A stretch of 64,000 bases of DNA from Leptolyngbya sp. SIOISBB (lineage in GTDB: Bacteria > Cyanobacteriota > Cyanobacteriia > Phormidesmidales > Phormidesmidaceae). A program made the position numbers and the translations under genes. Numbering within the stretch: the first letter of the stretch is position 1; each line of letters begins with the position of its first letter. The notes beneath the pieces were generated by a model. The model was not told the DNA's origin. It saw nothing but the letters and a program-made list of their open reading frames with translations, and did not search any database. The stretch covers positions 6,472,026 to 6,536,025 of the forward strand of contig JAAHII010000001.1 of the NCBI GenBank assembly GCA_010671905.1, read 5' to 3'. Positions 35,620-45,072 of this stretch are shown piece by piece.

Positions 35620-36092
35620 AGTGATCATACGGGCGATTTGCAGAAGTGAGATACTCTCAGCCCCGATCAACCACTACAGCGGGATGGATGATGGATAGCC
35701 GCATTCTCAAAACCATCTCCAGTCATTACGGATAGCAACCTGCGGACAGGTATAGCAGAATTCGGAAGGTAGAGTTCGGGATACCCTTCGGGAAGGGCCA
35801 GCCCTACGGAGTTAAAAAGTCCATCAGACAATGATTTCAAGTCATCCCTAGACGGCGAGGCCGTCATTTCAGAATGGGGGGATGTCGGGGGCTAGATCCT
35901 GGAAATGATCAATCAGAAACTTATGTATAAGCGGCAGCCACTGGGTCTGCGATGTTCAGAATCAGGCTCATCGGTTCCTATCGCAGAATGCGGCATGCGG
36001 CGGTCAGAATGCGGCATTGAAGTGCAGACCAGAACGCGATTTCAACCCTCCAGGGCGACCTAATCAAACTGAGGTTTGCCATAGTCACGCCT
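35620..36092. other. gene-free stretch
   Basis: About 470 bp lie between converging genes. It contains a 13-bp direct repeat CAGAATGCGGCAT (about 35994 and 36007). A 66-codon minus frame (35667-35867) has a repeat-like composition (ALPEGYPELYLPNSAIPVRR). I do not call it as a gene. Confidence 0.4.
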
Positions 36093-36716
36093 CTATTGTT
36101 GCGGGACTGGCTGACTGCGCTTTTCGAGCCAGAGAAGGCCCCCATTGACGGCCAGGGCCAGTATTGCCACCGCGATAGAACCCGCCCAAATCTTATCAAT
36201 GCGGTTGGTTTGGATGCCGTTGAACAATAATTGACCTAACCCACCGGCGTTAAATTTGGCCCCAATGGTTGCGATCGCGATTGCGACGACAGCCGCAATC
36301 CTTACGCCTGCAATAAATACGGGCATCACTAAGGGGACCTGCACCCACCACCAGCGCTGCCAAGCATTCATCCCCATGCCGGTGGCGGCTTCGAGCACTG
36401 AGTGATTGATCCCGGCGAGGCCGACGGTCAGGTTACGGACCAAAATAACCTGGGTATAGATCACCATGGCCACAATGACCGAGGTCGCATTTAAGCCAAA
36501 AAGAGGGATGAGGAAAATGATCAGTGCCAAGCTGGGGATGGTGTAGAAGATGCCCAATAGTCCCATTACCGGCACTGATAACCAGCGAAATTGGTGAATC
36601 AACAGCGCGATCGGCACGGCAATGAGAATGGCGATCGCCAGCGCACTGAGCGTCATTTGCAGATGCTGCCATACCAAAATCGCAATTTCATCAGGATGGG
36701 TCAGCAGGTATACCAT
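36093..36716 (-). CDS. osmoprotectant (glycine betaine/choline type) ABC transporter permease
   Basis: The start was set at ATG 36716 (MVYLLTHPDEIAILVWQHLQ), whose first base overlaps the stop of the ATPase gene (TGATG), a coupling arrangement. The open frame runs further upstream inside the ATPase gene. The 207-residue protein has five to six helices and the permease EAA-like loop (VLEAATGMGMNAWQRWWWVQVPLVMPVF). It is of the OpuBB/ProW type that imports betaine or related solutes. Only one permease gene is present; some systems have two. Confidence 0.9.
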   Translation of the reverse strand: MVYLLTHPDEIAILVWQHLQMTLSALAIAILIAVPIALLIHQFRWLSVPVMGLLGIFYTIPSLALIIFLIPLFGLNATSVIVAMVIYTQVILVRNLTVGLAGINHSVLEAATGMGMNAWQRWWWVQVPLVMPVFIAGVRIAAVVAIAIATIGAKFNAGGLGQLLFNGIQTNRIDKIWAGSIAVAILALAVNGGLLWLEKRSQPVPQQ

Positions 36717-37678
36717 CAGCGATTCGCCTCCACGGCACAAGCGCGAATATGCTCTAGGGTTAATTGCCCGACGGGGTGGCCCGCTTTCACGACACAAAGT
36801 TCAGGAGCCCCCGTTTTCAAAATAAGCGATAAGGCATCCTTTAAAGTCGTGCCCACTTCAATGCTAGGGGTGTCGACCACTGGATCGTGATTGGGTAGGG
36901 GGAGCATGGCGGCATTCACCGGCAACAGCCCCAACTGCCGCACCATGTTGTCAGCCCCCAGTAATTGATGGACAAAGGGATCAGCGGGTTGAGTTAAGAG
37001 CTTGAACGGGGTGTCAAATTGGACGATGCGCCCCGCATTCATCACGATGATGCGATCGCCTAAGCGCAAGGCTTCATCCACATCATGCGACACAAACAGA
37101 ATCGTTTTATGCAGTTGTTGCTGCAGCCGTAAAATCTCGGTCTGCAAAGCGCTTCGAGTAATGGCATCGATCGCCCCAAAGGGTTCGTCCATCAGCAGAT
37201 AATCCGGATTCCCCGCCAGGGCTCTGGCGATCCCCACACGCTGCTGCTGACCACCAGAAAGTTGGGCTGGATAGCGATCTCGGTAGTCCAATGGCGGTAA
37301 CTTGACCAAGTCTAGGAGCTCATCAACTCGAGCCTGAATTTTGCTTTGGGGCCACTTCAATAACTTCGGCACCACGGCAACATTAGCGGCCACCGTCATA
37401 TGCGGAAATAACCCCGACTGCTGAATCACATATCCCATTCTTTGCCGCAGGGTCGTGGACCTAAGCGCTTGAATGTTTTGACCTGCGACCTGGATGCGCC
37501 CTACTGTCGGCTCGTAGAGCCGATTCACCATCTTGAGCAACGTCGTCTTGCCACAGCCCGAAGGCCCCAAAATGACGACCAATTCCCCCGACTGGATTTC
37601 ACAAGTCACCTGATTCACCGCCGGTTTTTCGGTGCCTGGAAATTGGAGCGTGACTTGTTCAAACAGAATGTTGCCCAT
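36716..37678 (-). CDS. osmoprotectant ABC transporter ATP-binding protein
   Basis: The start was set at ATG 37678 (MGNILFEQVTLQFPGTEKPA), giving 320 residues. It has Walker A GPSGCGKTT (residues 38-46), signature LSGGQQQRVGIARAL, Walker B YLLMDEPFGAID and the H-loop FVSHDVDEAL. A C-terminal regulatory part of about 80 residues (TTLKDALSLILKTGAPELCV) looks like a single CBS-type motif, as in OpuA/ProV-class ATPases that sense ionic strength. It shares bases with the permease gene and follows the binding-protein gene in the same direction with about 235 bp between, which includes MITE copy D. Confidence 0.92.
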   Translation of the reverse strand: MGNILFEQVTLQFPGTEKPAVNQVTCEIQSGELVVILGPSGCGKTTLLKMVNRLYEPTVGRIQVAGQNIQALRSTTLRQRMGYVIQQSGLFPHMTVAANVAVVPKLLKWPQSKIQARVDELLDLVKLPPLDYRDRYPAQLSGGQQQRVGIARALAGNPDYLLMDEPFGAIDAITRSALQTEILRLQQQLHKTILFVSHDVDEALRLGDRIIVMNAGRIVQFDTPFKLLTQPADPFVHQLLGADNMVRQLGLLPVNAAMLPLPNHDPVVDTPSIEVGTTLKDALSLILKTGAPELCVVKAGHPVGQLTLEHIRACAVEANR

Positions 37679-37797
37679 TAGAAATCTGTAGGATGTCAAA
37701 AAATTGGGCTAACAAACTGCCGTAGCGAGTTTAAGCAGCCATTGTGTTCCCTTGAGGACGGTAAACCGGTGATGCTGAGAGGTCAGAAGCAACCGCG

Positions 37798-37917
37798 CTA
37801 GGGCCGGTCATCATTGAGAGAGTAAATCGAACGACAGCTCCTCACCTATTGAGTGAATACGGGCGCGGGTGTGCTTAGCCCCAAAGGTTTCTGGGATTAA
37901 TGGATGACGCACCCTAG
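37798..37917 (-). repeat. MITE-like repeat, copy D
   Basis: On the minus strand it begins CTAGGGTGCGTCATCCATTA and ends GATGACCGGCCCTAG, so both edges are CTAG. The TAG stop of the binding-protein gene lies within the first CTAG. It sits inside the transporter operon, between the binding-protein and ATPase genes, and is the shortest copy (120 bp). Confidence 0.85.
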
Positions 37918-38837
37918 GATTCATCATCGCCGTTCTCAAGCCAGCCATATTCCACTAAAAACTGTTGCGCCACTGCTTCTGGCTCTTGGGCTTCACCAGT
38001 CACCTGATAGTTGAGAGATTGCATGACTTCATTCGTGAGGACTGGGGCCAGATCATCTAAAATACCCTGCACTTCAGGATTGGCTTCAAGCAGTTCTTGC
38101 CGCACTACAGGCGCCACCTGATACGGCGGAAAGAGTTGGAGATCGTCTTCTAAGACCACTAGGTTAAAAGCGCTAATCTCGCCATCGGTCCCAAAGGCGA
38201 CCGCAACGTCGGCTTCACCATCAACCAAGCCTTGGTACCGTAGCCCGGCATCCACGGCTTTGTAAGCTTGCAGTTGGAAATCTCCGTAGGCAGCTTGCAG
38301 GCCAGGCAGTCCATCTTCTCGAACTTCGAACTCGGGTGGACCAATCAACGTGAGGTCGCTCGCTTGAGCAACGAAATCTGAAATGGTGGTAATGCCTAGC
38401 TCCCGAGATTTCTCTGCGGTCATGGCCAGCGCCTGAGTATTATTCATCGGCGATGGCTGTAACCAAACTAGATTGAATTGCTCTTTGTATTGAGTTGAAA
38501 CCATTTCATAAACGGCAGCTGGGTCGCTGCTGGCCTCTGCTTTGAGTACGGTCAAGAGACCCGTACCCGTATATTCTGGATACAAATCGATTTCGCCACT
38601 CTCAAGGGCCGCTTGGGCAACTGGTGTACCGCCTAAGTTCAGCTTACGTTCGACTTGGTAGCCCGCATCTTCGAGGACGAGGGCATAAATTTCCCCCAAA
38701 ATCAGCTGCTCAGTAAAGTCTTTAGAGCCGACGCGAATGACATCCCCACCACCGCTGCTACCGGCACAGGCGACGGCCACTAGGGCGGCGCAGACAAATA
38801 GGGTGAGCGGGGATAACCAACGCCGCAAAATTCTCAT
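37914..38837 (-). CDS. osmoprotectant ABC transporter substrate-binding lipoprotein
   Basis: This 307-residue protein has a lipoprotein signal (LFVCAALVAVACAG, lipidated Cys24). An OpuAC/OsmF-type periplasmic binding domain follows (IRVGSKDFTEQLILGEIYAL, ESGEIDLYPEYTGTGLL, then DGEADVAVAFGTDGEI). The YPEYTGT motif is typical of glycine betaine/choline/carnitine receptors. It is the first gene of a three-gene import system with the ATPase and permease downstream. The solute cannot be told from the sequence. The stop codon coincides with a MITE edge. Confidence 0.92.
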   Translation of the reverse strand: MRILRRWLSPLTLFVCAALVAVACAGSSGGGDVIRVGSKDFTEQLILGEIYALVLEDAGYQVERKLNLGGTPVAQAALESGEIDLYPEYTGTGLLTVLKAEASSDPAAVYEMVSTQYKEQFNLVWLQPSPMNNTQALAMTAEKSRELGITTISDFVAQASDLTLIGPPEFEVREDGLPGLQAAYGDFQLQAYKAVDAGLRYQGLVDGEADVAVAFGTDGEISAFNLVVLEDDLQLFPPYQVAPVVRQELLEANPEVQGILDDLAPVLTNEVMQSLNYQVTGEAQEPEAVAQQFLVEYGWLENGDDES

Positions 38838-39094
38838 AGCTTAGGGTCTCAAAATCTCGAAACTTCAGTGAATATACGCCTTTGAGAATAACACTTGACT
38901 TTACCGGCAAATTTGCTGTTTGCTGAAACGTCTAAAAGTGTTTTCAATCGCGACGACAGGGTGCCCAAAATCCCCCATGTTTGAGGATTTATGCCCTCTG
39001 ACAATGGCTGCTGGAAAACGACCATACTTGATTGGCACTTTCAGGTTGACGATACCTAATTCTCAGAAATTAGGCGGCTATTATGCCTTATCGA

Positions 39095-39628
39095 TCAATG
39101 ATAGCTATCGCGTTTCTCAATTTCTTTGCGGATTTTGTTTAAGTCGATGTAGCGATCAGTGGCATTTCTCAACTCACGGGCAATCATGCCTTCAGTCGAG
39201 ACCACTGTGATGTGGGTATTTTTGGACCTTAATAGCTCGATCGCCCGTTCAAAATCACCGTCGCCGCTAAACAATACGACGCGATCGTATTGCTCAACGG
39301 TATTAAACATATCAACCACGATTTCGATATCGAGATTCGCCTTTTGAGAGTAGCGGCCAGAATTATCGTCGTAATACTCTTTGAGAATTTTGGTGCGGAC
39401 GGTGTATCCAAGGCTGATGAGAGCATCCCGAAAACCTCTTTGGTCTTGGGGATCTTTGAGACCGGTATACCAAAAGGCATTGACCAAACTCAGCCCGCCA
39501 TCTTCAGCTGTGAAATGTTCTAAGACGCGTCGGGGATCAAAAAACCAGCCGTTTTTCTGCTGGGCATAGAACATGTTATTTCCATCGACAAAGACGGAAA
39601 GACGTTGGGTCGCAACGGATAAGGGCAT
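39095..39628 (-). CDS. LabA-like NYN-domain protein (first of two)
   Basis: This 177-residue NYN (PIN-like) protein has the first acidic motif FVDGNNMFYAQQKNGWFFDP, the central NLDIEIVVDMFN, and VVLFSGDGDFERAIELL. The conserved Asp residues form a metal site, and the fold suggests RNase activity. The family includes LabA, which in Synechococcus elongatus acts in circadian output. It is distinct from the second NYN protein at 42.7 kb. It stands alone, with a long gene-free region behind its promoter. Confidence 0.88.
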   Translation of the reverse strand: MPLSVATQRLSVFVDGNNMFYAQQKNGWFFDPRRVLEHFTAEDGGLSLVNAFWYTGLKDPQDQRGFRDALISLGYTVRTKILKEYYDDNSGRYSQKANLDIEIVVDMFNTVEQYDRVVLFSGDGDFERAIELLRSKNTHITVVSTEGMIARELRNATDRYIDLNKIRKEIEKRDSYH

Positions 39629-40054
39629 AAGATTTCGGGAGTTTAATTAACAGGGAGGGTTTTACACACTATTGAATAGGCCCAACTAGAGGCCACATTT
39701 CTAGAGAATGCTCTAAAAATACGAAATATAGAACCGACAACAAGTAACAGACTTTAACAGCCTGTTAGTACTTTCAATGACTCTTGAAGGATTTAGCTAG
39801 TGAATGACTCTTTGCAGCCGAGGGAAATGCATCACCCACACTGCACCTGAAAAAAGTATATGAGTTCGACAAAGTCTTGCTCTAGCGAAGCTTATATAAC
39901 TAAATCACCTTGCAATATGCGTTTCAGAGAACAGTCAATATAGCTAATAAAAATCAGGAGTAACCATGTGCAGCTTATTATAGCGACTATTTTGTGTGTA
40001 GTAAGGTTCAACGAACGAGTTATTAGCGTTTAGCAACTTCAGCGGCCTTTCGTA

Positions 40055-40198
40055 TAGGGCAAACGCATACTAATTTGAGCCTGACGAAGGAATAAGGGTT
40101 TCAGCGATCAGTGACCCGTAAATGCTCTCCTTTTTTCGCAATAAGGGCAACTTAAGGCCGCCTTGTTGAGAAAAAAGGAGAGTATGCGTTTGCCCCTA
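40055..40198. repeat. foldback element with 17-18-bp inverted ends
   Basis: TAGGGCAAACGCATACT at the left edge is matched by AGTATGCGTTTGCCCCTA at the right, and TA flanks both. Inside, CTCTCCTTTTTTC (40125) pairs with GAAAAAAGGAGAG (40170). The layout is that of a small non-coding mobile element, or two overlapping ones. Confidence 0.7.
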
Positions 40199-40253
40199 GC
40201 CTTTCGTAACGGGGTTGTGCCCACTCCATTAGAAGCCGCTGCGCGTCTACACC

Positions 40254-40457
40254 CTAAATCCCTCTCCCAAAGGTACGTGTTTAGCGTTAGTTTATAACTG
40301 CTGATCCCCTCCAGTGGAGGGGTGCCCGTAGGGCGGGGTGGGCGTCAGCAAGTGCGCGCCGACGAACCCACCCCGATGCCCCTCCCAAGAGGGGATTCAA
40401 TACCGACTGAGAGGTTAACGCTAAACAAATACTCCCAAAGTTTGGAGAGGGATTTAG
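40254..40457. repeat. 204-bp foldback repeat of the CTAAATCCCTCTCC type
   Basis: The outer arms CTAAATCCCTCTCC and GGAGAGGGATTTAG are followed inward by pairing segments: GTTTAGCGTTA with TAACGCTAAAC, ATCCCCTC with GAGGGGAT, and GGGGTGGG with CCCACCCC. The whole unit can fold into one long hairpin. Sequences of this kind are scattered in many filamentous cyanobacterial genomes. Confidence 0.8.
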
Positions 40458-40800
40458 AAGCTCTTGCTTCCCTTGTCCCAGATTTTAGAGAAGAGGTTGG
40501 GGAATGAGGACCTTGCGCAGGATCGACAACCTGACAGGCACCCTTCGTCAAGCTGATTGAAGGGCTTCATAGAAAGCCCCCCAAGTTTTTCCGACTCATC
40601 AAAATGGAGCGTAGAGGATGACACTCCCCACGGGATGAATTCACCTTGACTACATCTCTTTTGGTCGAAATTACTGTTGACCGCTAAATTGTCCGTCATC
40701 AGCAAAGCGTCAGGCCCACCTTGCCTGCACACATCGGCTTTCTGCGTTCAGCAGTCGCAGAGCCAAACACCCGGTATCGCAGGCCTCGGCGTGTGATGAC

Positions 40801-41259
40801 CTAGAGTTTTTTGTGGGTATGAGAATGCTGACGGACGTTGTCTTCGGCTTTAACAATGTTTTTAACGTTCAGGGTGCGTTTTTTCTCGATGGAATAGTTG
40901 AGGTCAGTCCGCTGGGTGTTGAGGGGGATGAGTGACTGGGCGGCGGTGCGACCTTGATAAGTGCGAGCAGCGGCGATGAGGCGATCGCGATAGTTCTCAC
41001 ACAGATGAACATCAACCAAATTGGCCTGCTCCCTGAAGGTGTCGTTCTGCACTTGCTCTAGGGTGGCGGCCATGATGACCTCATAGGCAGTGGGAATGCC
41101 CTGAAAGAGAGATTCCAAATAAGCCGAGGGAATCGGCTCTAGAACTTTGATACTTTCTAGATCATCTTCAGTGCGACGAAAGCAAGTGGCTACACCCATG
41201 ACGACATAGGCAGAGGTCGAGAGTTCCGGAGCAGCGTCGAGAATCGCGTTAGAGGTCAT
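40801..41259 (-). CDS. 152-residue conserved hypothetical protein
   Basis: The frame (MTSNAILDAAPELSTSAYVV) contains AYVVMGVATCFRRTEDDLES, VLEPIPSAYLESLFQGIPTA and a basic tail (SIEKKRTLNVKNIVKAEDNV). It is soluble with no known motif. The pattern suggests a cyanobacterial family I cannot name. It lies between the repeat region and lptC in the same direction as lptC, about 200 bp apart. Confidence 0.65.
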   Translation of the reverse strand: MTSNAILDAAPELSTSAYVVMGVATCFRRTEDDLESIKVLEPIPSAYLESLFQGIPTAYEVIMAATLEQVQNDTFREQANLVDVHLCENYRDRLIAAARTYQGRTAAQSLIPLNTQRTDLNYSIEKKRTLNVKNIVKAEDNVRQHSHTHKKL

Positions 41260-41460
41260 AGGTTATGCTTCTGAGGTGGGTGTTGAGGCTGTTTCCTAGA
41301 AGGAAAATTACGCCTACTTGCTTACGCTAGCGGCTTTTGTGAGATTCTCTCAGGCCAGTTTGCAAAACAAAAACATAGCTTTGTAACAGCCGTTGGCAGA
41401 TTCGCCGCTGTGGGCTGAATTCCCCCCGGGGACTGTCCGAGAAAGGCTGGGAGCCAGAAT

Positions 41461-42615
41461 TTAGAAATCCGGCACGATTTCCGTCACCACGCTGTCGCCG
41501 CCATCCACCAAAACAGTCTGGGCCTCAATGCGACCTCGGGCTCTCGCCCCACGAATCGTCAACTGGGGATCGGTTTGTTGATAGGCGACGTTGCCTTCTG
41601 CCAGTATGGTTTGGTCGTCTAGGTTCCAGCGCAGACGGTTAGAGCTGAGGCGACCATTATTTTGCGCGGCGATCGCCAAGACATCTTGATTAAAAATGGC
41701 CACTTCCTCTTCTAGTAGGAACTGGCCCCGTTGTGAGGTAACCGTGATCTGCTCTTCACTATTGACGACACGGACCGATTGCTCTGCCTGAATGATTTGC
41801 TCGTTGACCTCCCACACCGCCTTTTCAGCGGCCAGGCTCATCGGAATGTCGAGCAGTTGACCTTGCACATTTTCTTCTAGGGTCGCTCGTTCTTCGGCCA
41901 GCTCAACTAGGCTCCGTTGTCCGGTCAAGACCTGAGTCACTTCCTGGTTTTCAAAGCGCTCAACCCGGAGCGGGCGATCAGTGTCTAAGGTTTCGGCGTC
42001 CCAGCGCCACTGTAGGGTTTCGCCTTGTAATTTGAGCCAGGGTTCAACTTCGGGATTGGCCGTGACCGTGGTGGCGATGACGTTGCCCAAAAGCTCCATG
42101 CGCTTCTCTGCATCGTAGATATAGGCTTCGTCGGCTTGGGCCCGGACTTGAGGATGACGTCCCGTTAGCCCATTACGAATGATCATGAGCTGATTGTCGG
42201 GCTGCCATTCGAGACTTTGGCCATTCAGCACCATCTCGTTCTGAATGCCCGTCGCCACAATATTGTCTTCTAACAAGATCAATTTGCCATTTTCGCGAAT
42301 GATCCCCGTATCGGCTTTGACTCGATAAAGCAACTCACCGTCTTGGTAAAACTCCCCTTCCGGGTTAACTAAATTAGCAATTTCTTGATTGGCGCTGTAA
42401 GTGACTTCGTCGGCGTCAACTTTCCAAAGCAACTGGCCATCGTCGTCTTGTTGTTCTAGGGTGACGTCTCGTAAAGTTAGGCCCGGATCAATCTGTTCAG
42501 AATCGTCCGTGGCGTTATCTAGCCACGAACTGGTTGGGCTGCAGGTTCTCACTCCCACCGCGATCGCGATGAACCCAATAATTCCTGCCAATAGCCACCA
42601 ACGAGAACGTTTCAT
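41461..42615 (-). CDS. lptC: LPS export periplasmic protein LptC
   Basis: This 384-residue protein has one N-terminal membrane helix (WWLLAGIIGFIAIAVGV). Two LptC-like beta-jellyroll regions follow (LTLRDVTLEQQDDDGQLLWK, NGKLILLEDNIVATGIQNE; then MELLGNVIATT and LAEGNVAYQQTDP). LptC bridges the LptBFG ABC transporter in the inner membrane and LptA, which together move lipopolysaccharide to the outer membrane. Cyanobacterial LptC proteins are about twice the length of the E. coli protein, as seen here. Other lpt genes are not in the window. A LabA-like gene lies about 100 bp upstream in the same direction. Confidence 0.85.
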   Translation of the reverse strand: MKRSRWWLLAGIIGFIAIAVGVRTCSPTSSWLDNATDDSEQIDPGLTLRDVTLEQQDDDGQLLWKVDADEVTYSANQEIANLVNPEGEFYQDGELLYRVKADTGIIRENGKLILLEDNIVATGIQNEMVLNGQSLEWQPDNQLMIIRNGLTGRHPQVRAQADEAYIYDAEKRMELLGNVIATTVTANPEVEPWLKLQGETLQWRWDAETLDTDRPLRVERFENQEVTQVLTGQRSLVELAEERATLEENVQGQLLDIPMSLAAEKAVWEVNEQIIQAEQSVRVVNSEEQITVTSQRGQFLLEEEVAIFNQDVLAIAAQNNGRLSSNRLRWNLDDQTILAEGNVAYQQTDPQLTIRGARARGRIEAQTVLVDGGDSVVTEIVPDF

Positions 42616-42715
42616 AGGTAAGCGGCGACCACAATGAACGAACTGACCTTCGACAGCTTATCAGGATCGACCCAAACTTGGCTGAAGGGCGGCAATCTGA
42701 TCCAGCACTGGAGCA

Positions 42716-43333
42716 TTAAGACGGTTGGGTGTTGACCTCTTCTCCCGGAACTGACAAAGGACGGTAAGTGTAGCTGCCCTGACGAGGCAGTTTTTTAACC
42801 TCACCTTTGATCTGTTCTAAATCAATATACCGATCAGAGACATTAATTAAGCTATCACTGGTCATTGACCGCAGGCTCACGACCTCAACGCGCGCGCCCC
42901 GATAACTGGCCGCATCCACAGCATAGGCCAAATCGCCATCGCCGCTGACCAAAATAGCGGTGTCATAAAAATCGACCAAGGCCATCATATCGACCGCAAT
43001 TTCAACGTCTAAATTGGCTTTTTTGGAGCCATCGGGTAGCTGGACCAAATCTTTGGCAATCACCCGATAGCCATTGCGCCGCATCCAGAGCAAAAAGCCC
43101 TGCTGTTTTTCGTTCGTGCGATCGACTCCGGTGTAAAAGAATGCCCGAAAGAGGCGTGACCCACCGGTCAACCGACACAGCAATTTGGTGTAGTCAATCT
43201 CAATGCCTAATTGCAGTGCCGCATAAAACAGGTTAGACCCGTCGATAAAAATCGCCACCCGGCCGCGGTTTTCCAACACCTGCTCGGGGGTGAAAATCGG
43301 ATCTTCGCTCAGCATGTCGTGGTTGTGTAGCAT
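42716..43333 (-). CDS. LabA-like NYN-domain protein (second)
   Basis: This 205-residue protein begins MLHNHDMLSEDPIFTPEQVL and has the NYN motifs VAIFIDGSNLFYAALQLG, NLDVEIAVDMMALVDFYDTA and ILVSGDGDLAYAVDAA. It matches my recollection of the most conserved cyanobacterial LabA-type family more closely than the protein at 39 kb does. Acidic residues at the ends of strands form the presumed nuclease metal site. It sits between metG (upstream, 79 bp) and lptC in the same direction and may be co-transcribed with either. Confidence 0.9.
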   Translation of the reverse strand: MLHNHDMLSEDPIFTPEQVLENRGRVAIFIDGSNLFYAALQLGIEIDYTKLLCRLTGGSRLFRAFFYTGVDRTNEKQQGFLLWMRRNGYRVIAKDLVQLPDGSKKANLDVEIAVDMMALVDFYDTAILVSGDGDLAYAVDAASYRGARVEVVSLRSMTSDSLINVSDRYIDLEQIKGEVKKLPRQGSYTYRPLSVPGEEVNTQPS

Positions 43334-43412
43334 TGCTTTTTATATCCGGTTTCTTAAAGATCTATAAGTCTAATTGCTGAAACAACGAAGACTCAGATTT
43401 TACACAGGTCTC

Positions 43413-45005
43413 TTAAGCTTCTAGTTCAATCCGCTGAAAGATGGGTTGAGCCTTACCTAGCGGTTGCTCGCCAGGCAACACTCCCCAAAGACTATGCGTT
43501 TCATAGCCAAAGCGTTGACCGATCGTCACTTCGTTGAAATCGCCTGTAAACCCCAATTGAGCATAAATCGCTGTCGCCAAGCCCGGGATGATGGGCGAGA
43601 GTAAATACCCCGCTAGCCGTACAGACTCTAAGACGGCGTACAACACCGCTTCAGTTTCCGCTTGTTTGCCCTGCTTGAACAACGACCAAGGAGCCGTGTC
43701 ATCGAGATACTTATTGCTCGCTCTGACCAATCCCAGAGTCGCCTCACACGCTGTACTAAAAGCGAGTTGGTCAAATGCCGATCGCACTTGCTCAGCGAGC
43801 CCACTGCCTTTATCTTTCAGGGGATGATTGTCAGCAAAAGTTTCAGGGGAAACTGCGGGAATCTTACCGTCACAATAACGCCCCGCCATTTTCAGTGTCC
43901 GGTTGAGCAAATTACCCAAATCGTTTGCCAAGTCAGCATTTAAGACGTTGACGAAGCGCGTTTCGTTGAAGTCACCATCGCGACCAAATTCAATTTCTTT
44001 TAAGAAATAAAATCGCACCGCATCAGCCCCGTACTGATCCACTAGGGCAAACGGGTCCAGTGTGTTGCCCAGACTCTTACCCATTTTTTGTCCATCTTTC
44101 GTCAGAAATCCGTGCCCAAAGACTCGGCCCGGTAAGGGTAAGCCTGCTGACATCAGCATCGCTGGCCAGTAAACGGCATGAAATCGGAGGATGTCTTTAC
44201 CAATCAGGTGGATATTAATCGGCCACCATTGCTTGAGCGCATTCTCTAGAGTTGGCTCATCTTCGGGATCAAGCAGCGCCGTGACATAGCCCAATAGCGC
44301 ATCAAACCAGACATAGAGCGTATGTTCAGGATCACTCGGGACCGGAAAGCCCCAATCTAGATTGACGCGGGAAATGGAAAAGTCTTGGAGTCCTTGCTCA
44401 ACAAAACTCAGTACTTCATTCCGGCGGCTGGCGGGTTGGATGAAATCAGGTTGCGCCGCATATAGCTGCTCTAACTTTTCTTGATATTTTGAGAGTCTGA
44501 AAAAGTAATTGTTCTCGTCTCGCCACTCAACCTTTTTGTTGGTGTGGATCGGGCAAATATGCCCCTCTAATAGGTCACGTTCTTCCTTGAACTCTTCGCA
44601 AGAGACGCAATACCATCCCTGTTGTCGCCCCGCATAAATATCGCCGTTTTCCCAAACTCGTTGGTAAAAGGCTTTGACGATCGCCCCATGGCGCTCTGCA
44701 GTGGTGCGACTAAAGCGATCGCAGTTGATGTTGAGACGTTGCCAGAGATCCTGAAACCCGCTGACAATCTCATCACAGTGGTCTTGGGGGGCGACCCCAC
44801 GCTCTTCTGCTGTGCGTTGAATTTTTTGACCGTGCTCGTCGGTACCGGTAATCATCAAGACTGGTTGGCCCAGCAGGCGATGAAAACGCGCGATCGCATC
44901 TGCCGCGATCGTCGTGTAAGCGCTGCCAATATGGGGGAGCCCATTGACATAGTAAAGCGGTGTCGTGATCGCAAAAGTGCTGGATTGATGCCCGGCGGAA
45001 CCCAT
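43413..45005 (-). CDS. metG: methionyl-tRNA synthetase
   Basis: This 530-residue class I synthetase has the HIGH-type motif PHIGSAYTT near residue 24 and the KMSKS-type motif QKMGKSLGN near 309. Zinc-ligand Cys residues lie in WYCVSCEEFKEERDLLEGHICPIH, which is present but split here. An anticodon-binding helical domain follows. It charges tRNA-Met and initiator tRNA. It lacks the C-terminal EMAP-like dimerisation domain, as cyanobacterial enzymes of this length do. A terminator-like stem-loop lies in its upstream leader. Confidence 0.96.
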   Translation of the reverse strand: MGSAGHQSSTFAITTPLYYVNGLPHIGSAYTTIAADAIARFHRLLGQPVLMITGTDEHGQKIQRTAEERGVAPQDHCDEIVSGFQDLWQRLNINCDRFSRTTAERHGAIVKAFYQRVWENGDIYAGRQQGWYCVSCEEFKEERDLLEGHICPIHTNKKVEWRDENNYFFRLSKYQEKLEQLYAAQPDFIQPASRRNEVLSFVEQGLQDFSISRVNLDWGFPVPSDPEHTLYVWFDALLGYVTALLDPEDEPTLENALKQWWPINIHLIGKDILRFHAVYWPAMLMSAGLPLPGRVFGHGFLTKDGQKMGKSLGNTLDPFALVDQYGADAVRFYFLKEIEFGRDGDFNETRFVNVLNADLANDLGNLLNRTLKMAGRYCDGKIPAVSPETFADNHPLKDKGSGLAEQVRSAFDQLAFSTACEATLGLVRASNKYLDDTAPWSLFKQGKQAETEAVLYAVLESVRLAGYLLSPIIPGLATAIYAQLGFTGDFNEVTIGQRFGYETHSLWGVLPGEQPLGKAQPIFQRIELEA

Positions 45006-45072
45006 AAAGTTAGAGGTTATAGAAACTTAATTGAATAGCTGTTTCATGATACAGCAGAGTCCTGAAAGGGAA

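Larger units (their letters stand above)
39629..40800. other. long gene-free, repeat-rich region
   Basis: Almost 1.2 kb has no supported gene. It is AT-rich to about 40000 and then holds two foldback elements annotated separately (40055-40198 and 40254-40457). Short frames inside (40322-40507 and 40454-40732) follow the repeat arms and are not genes. Confidence 0.6.
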
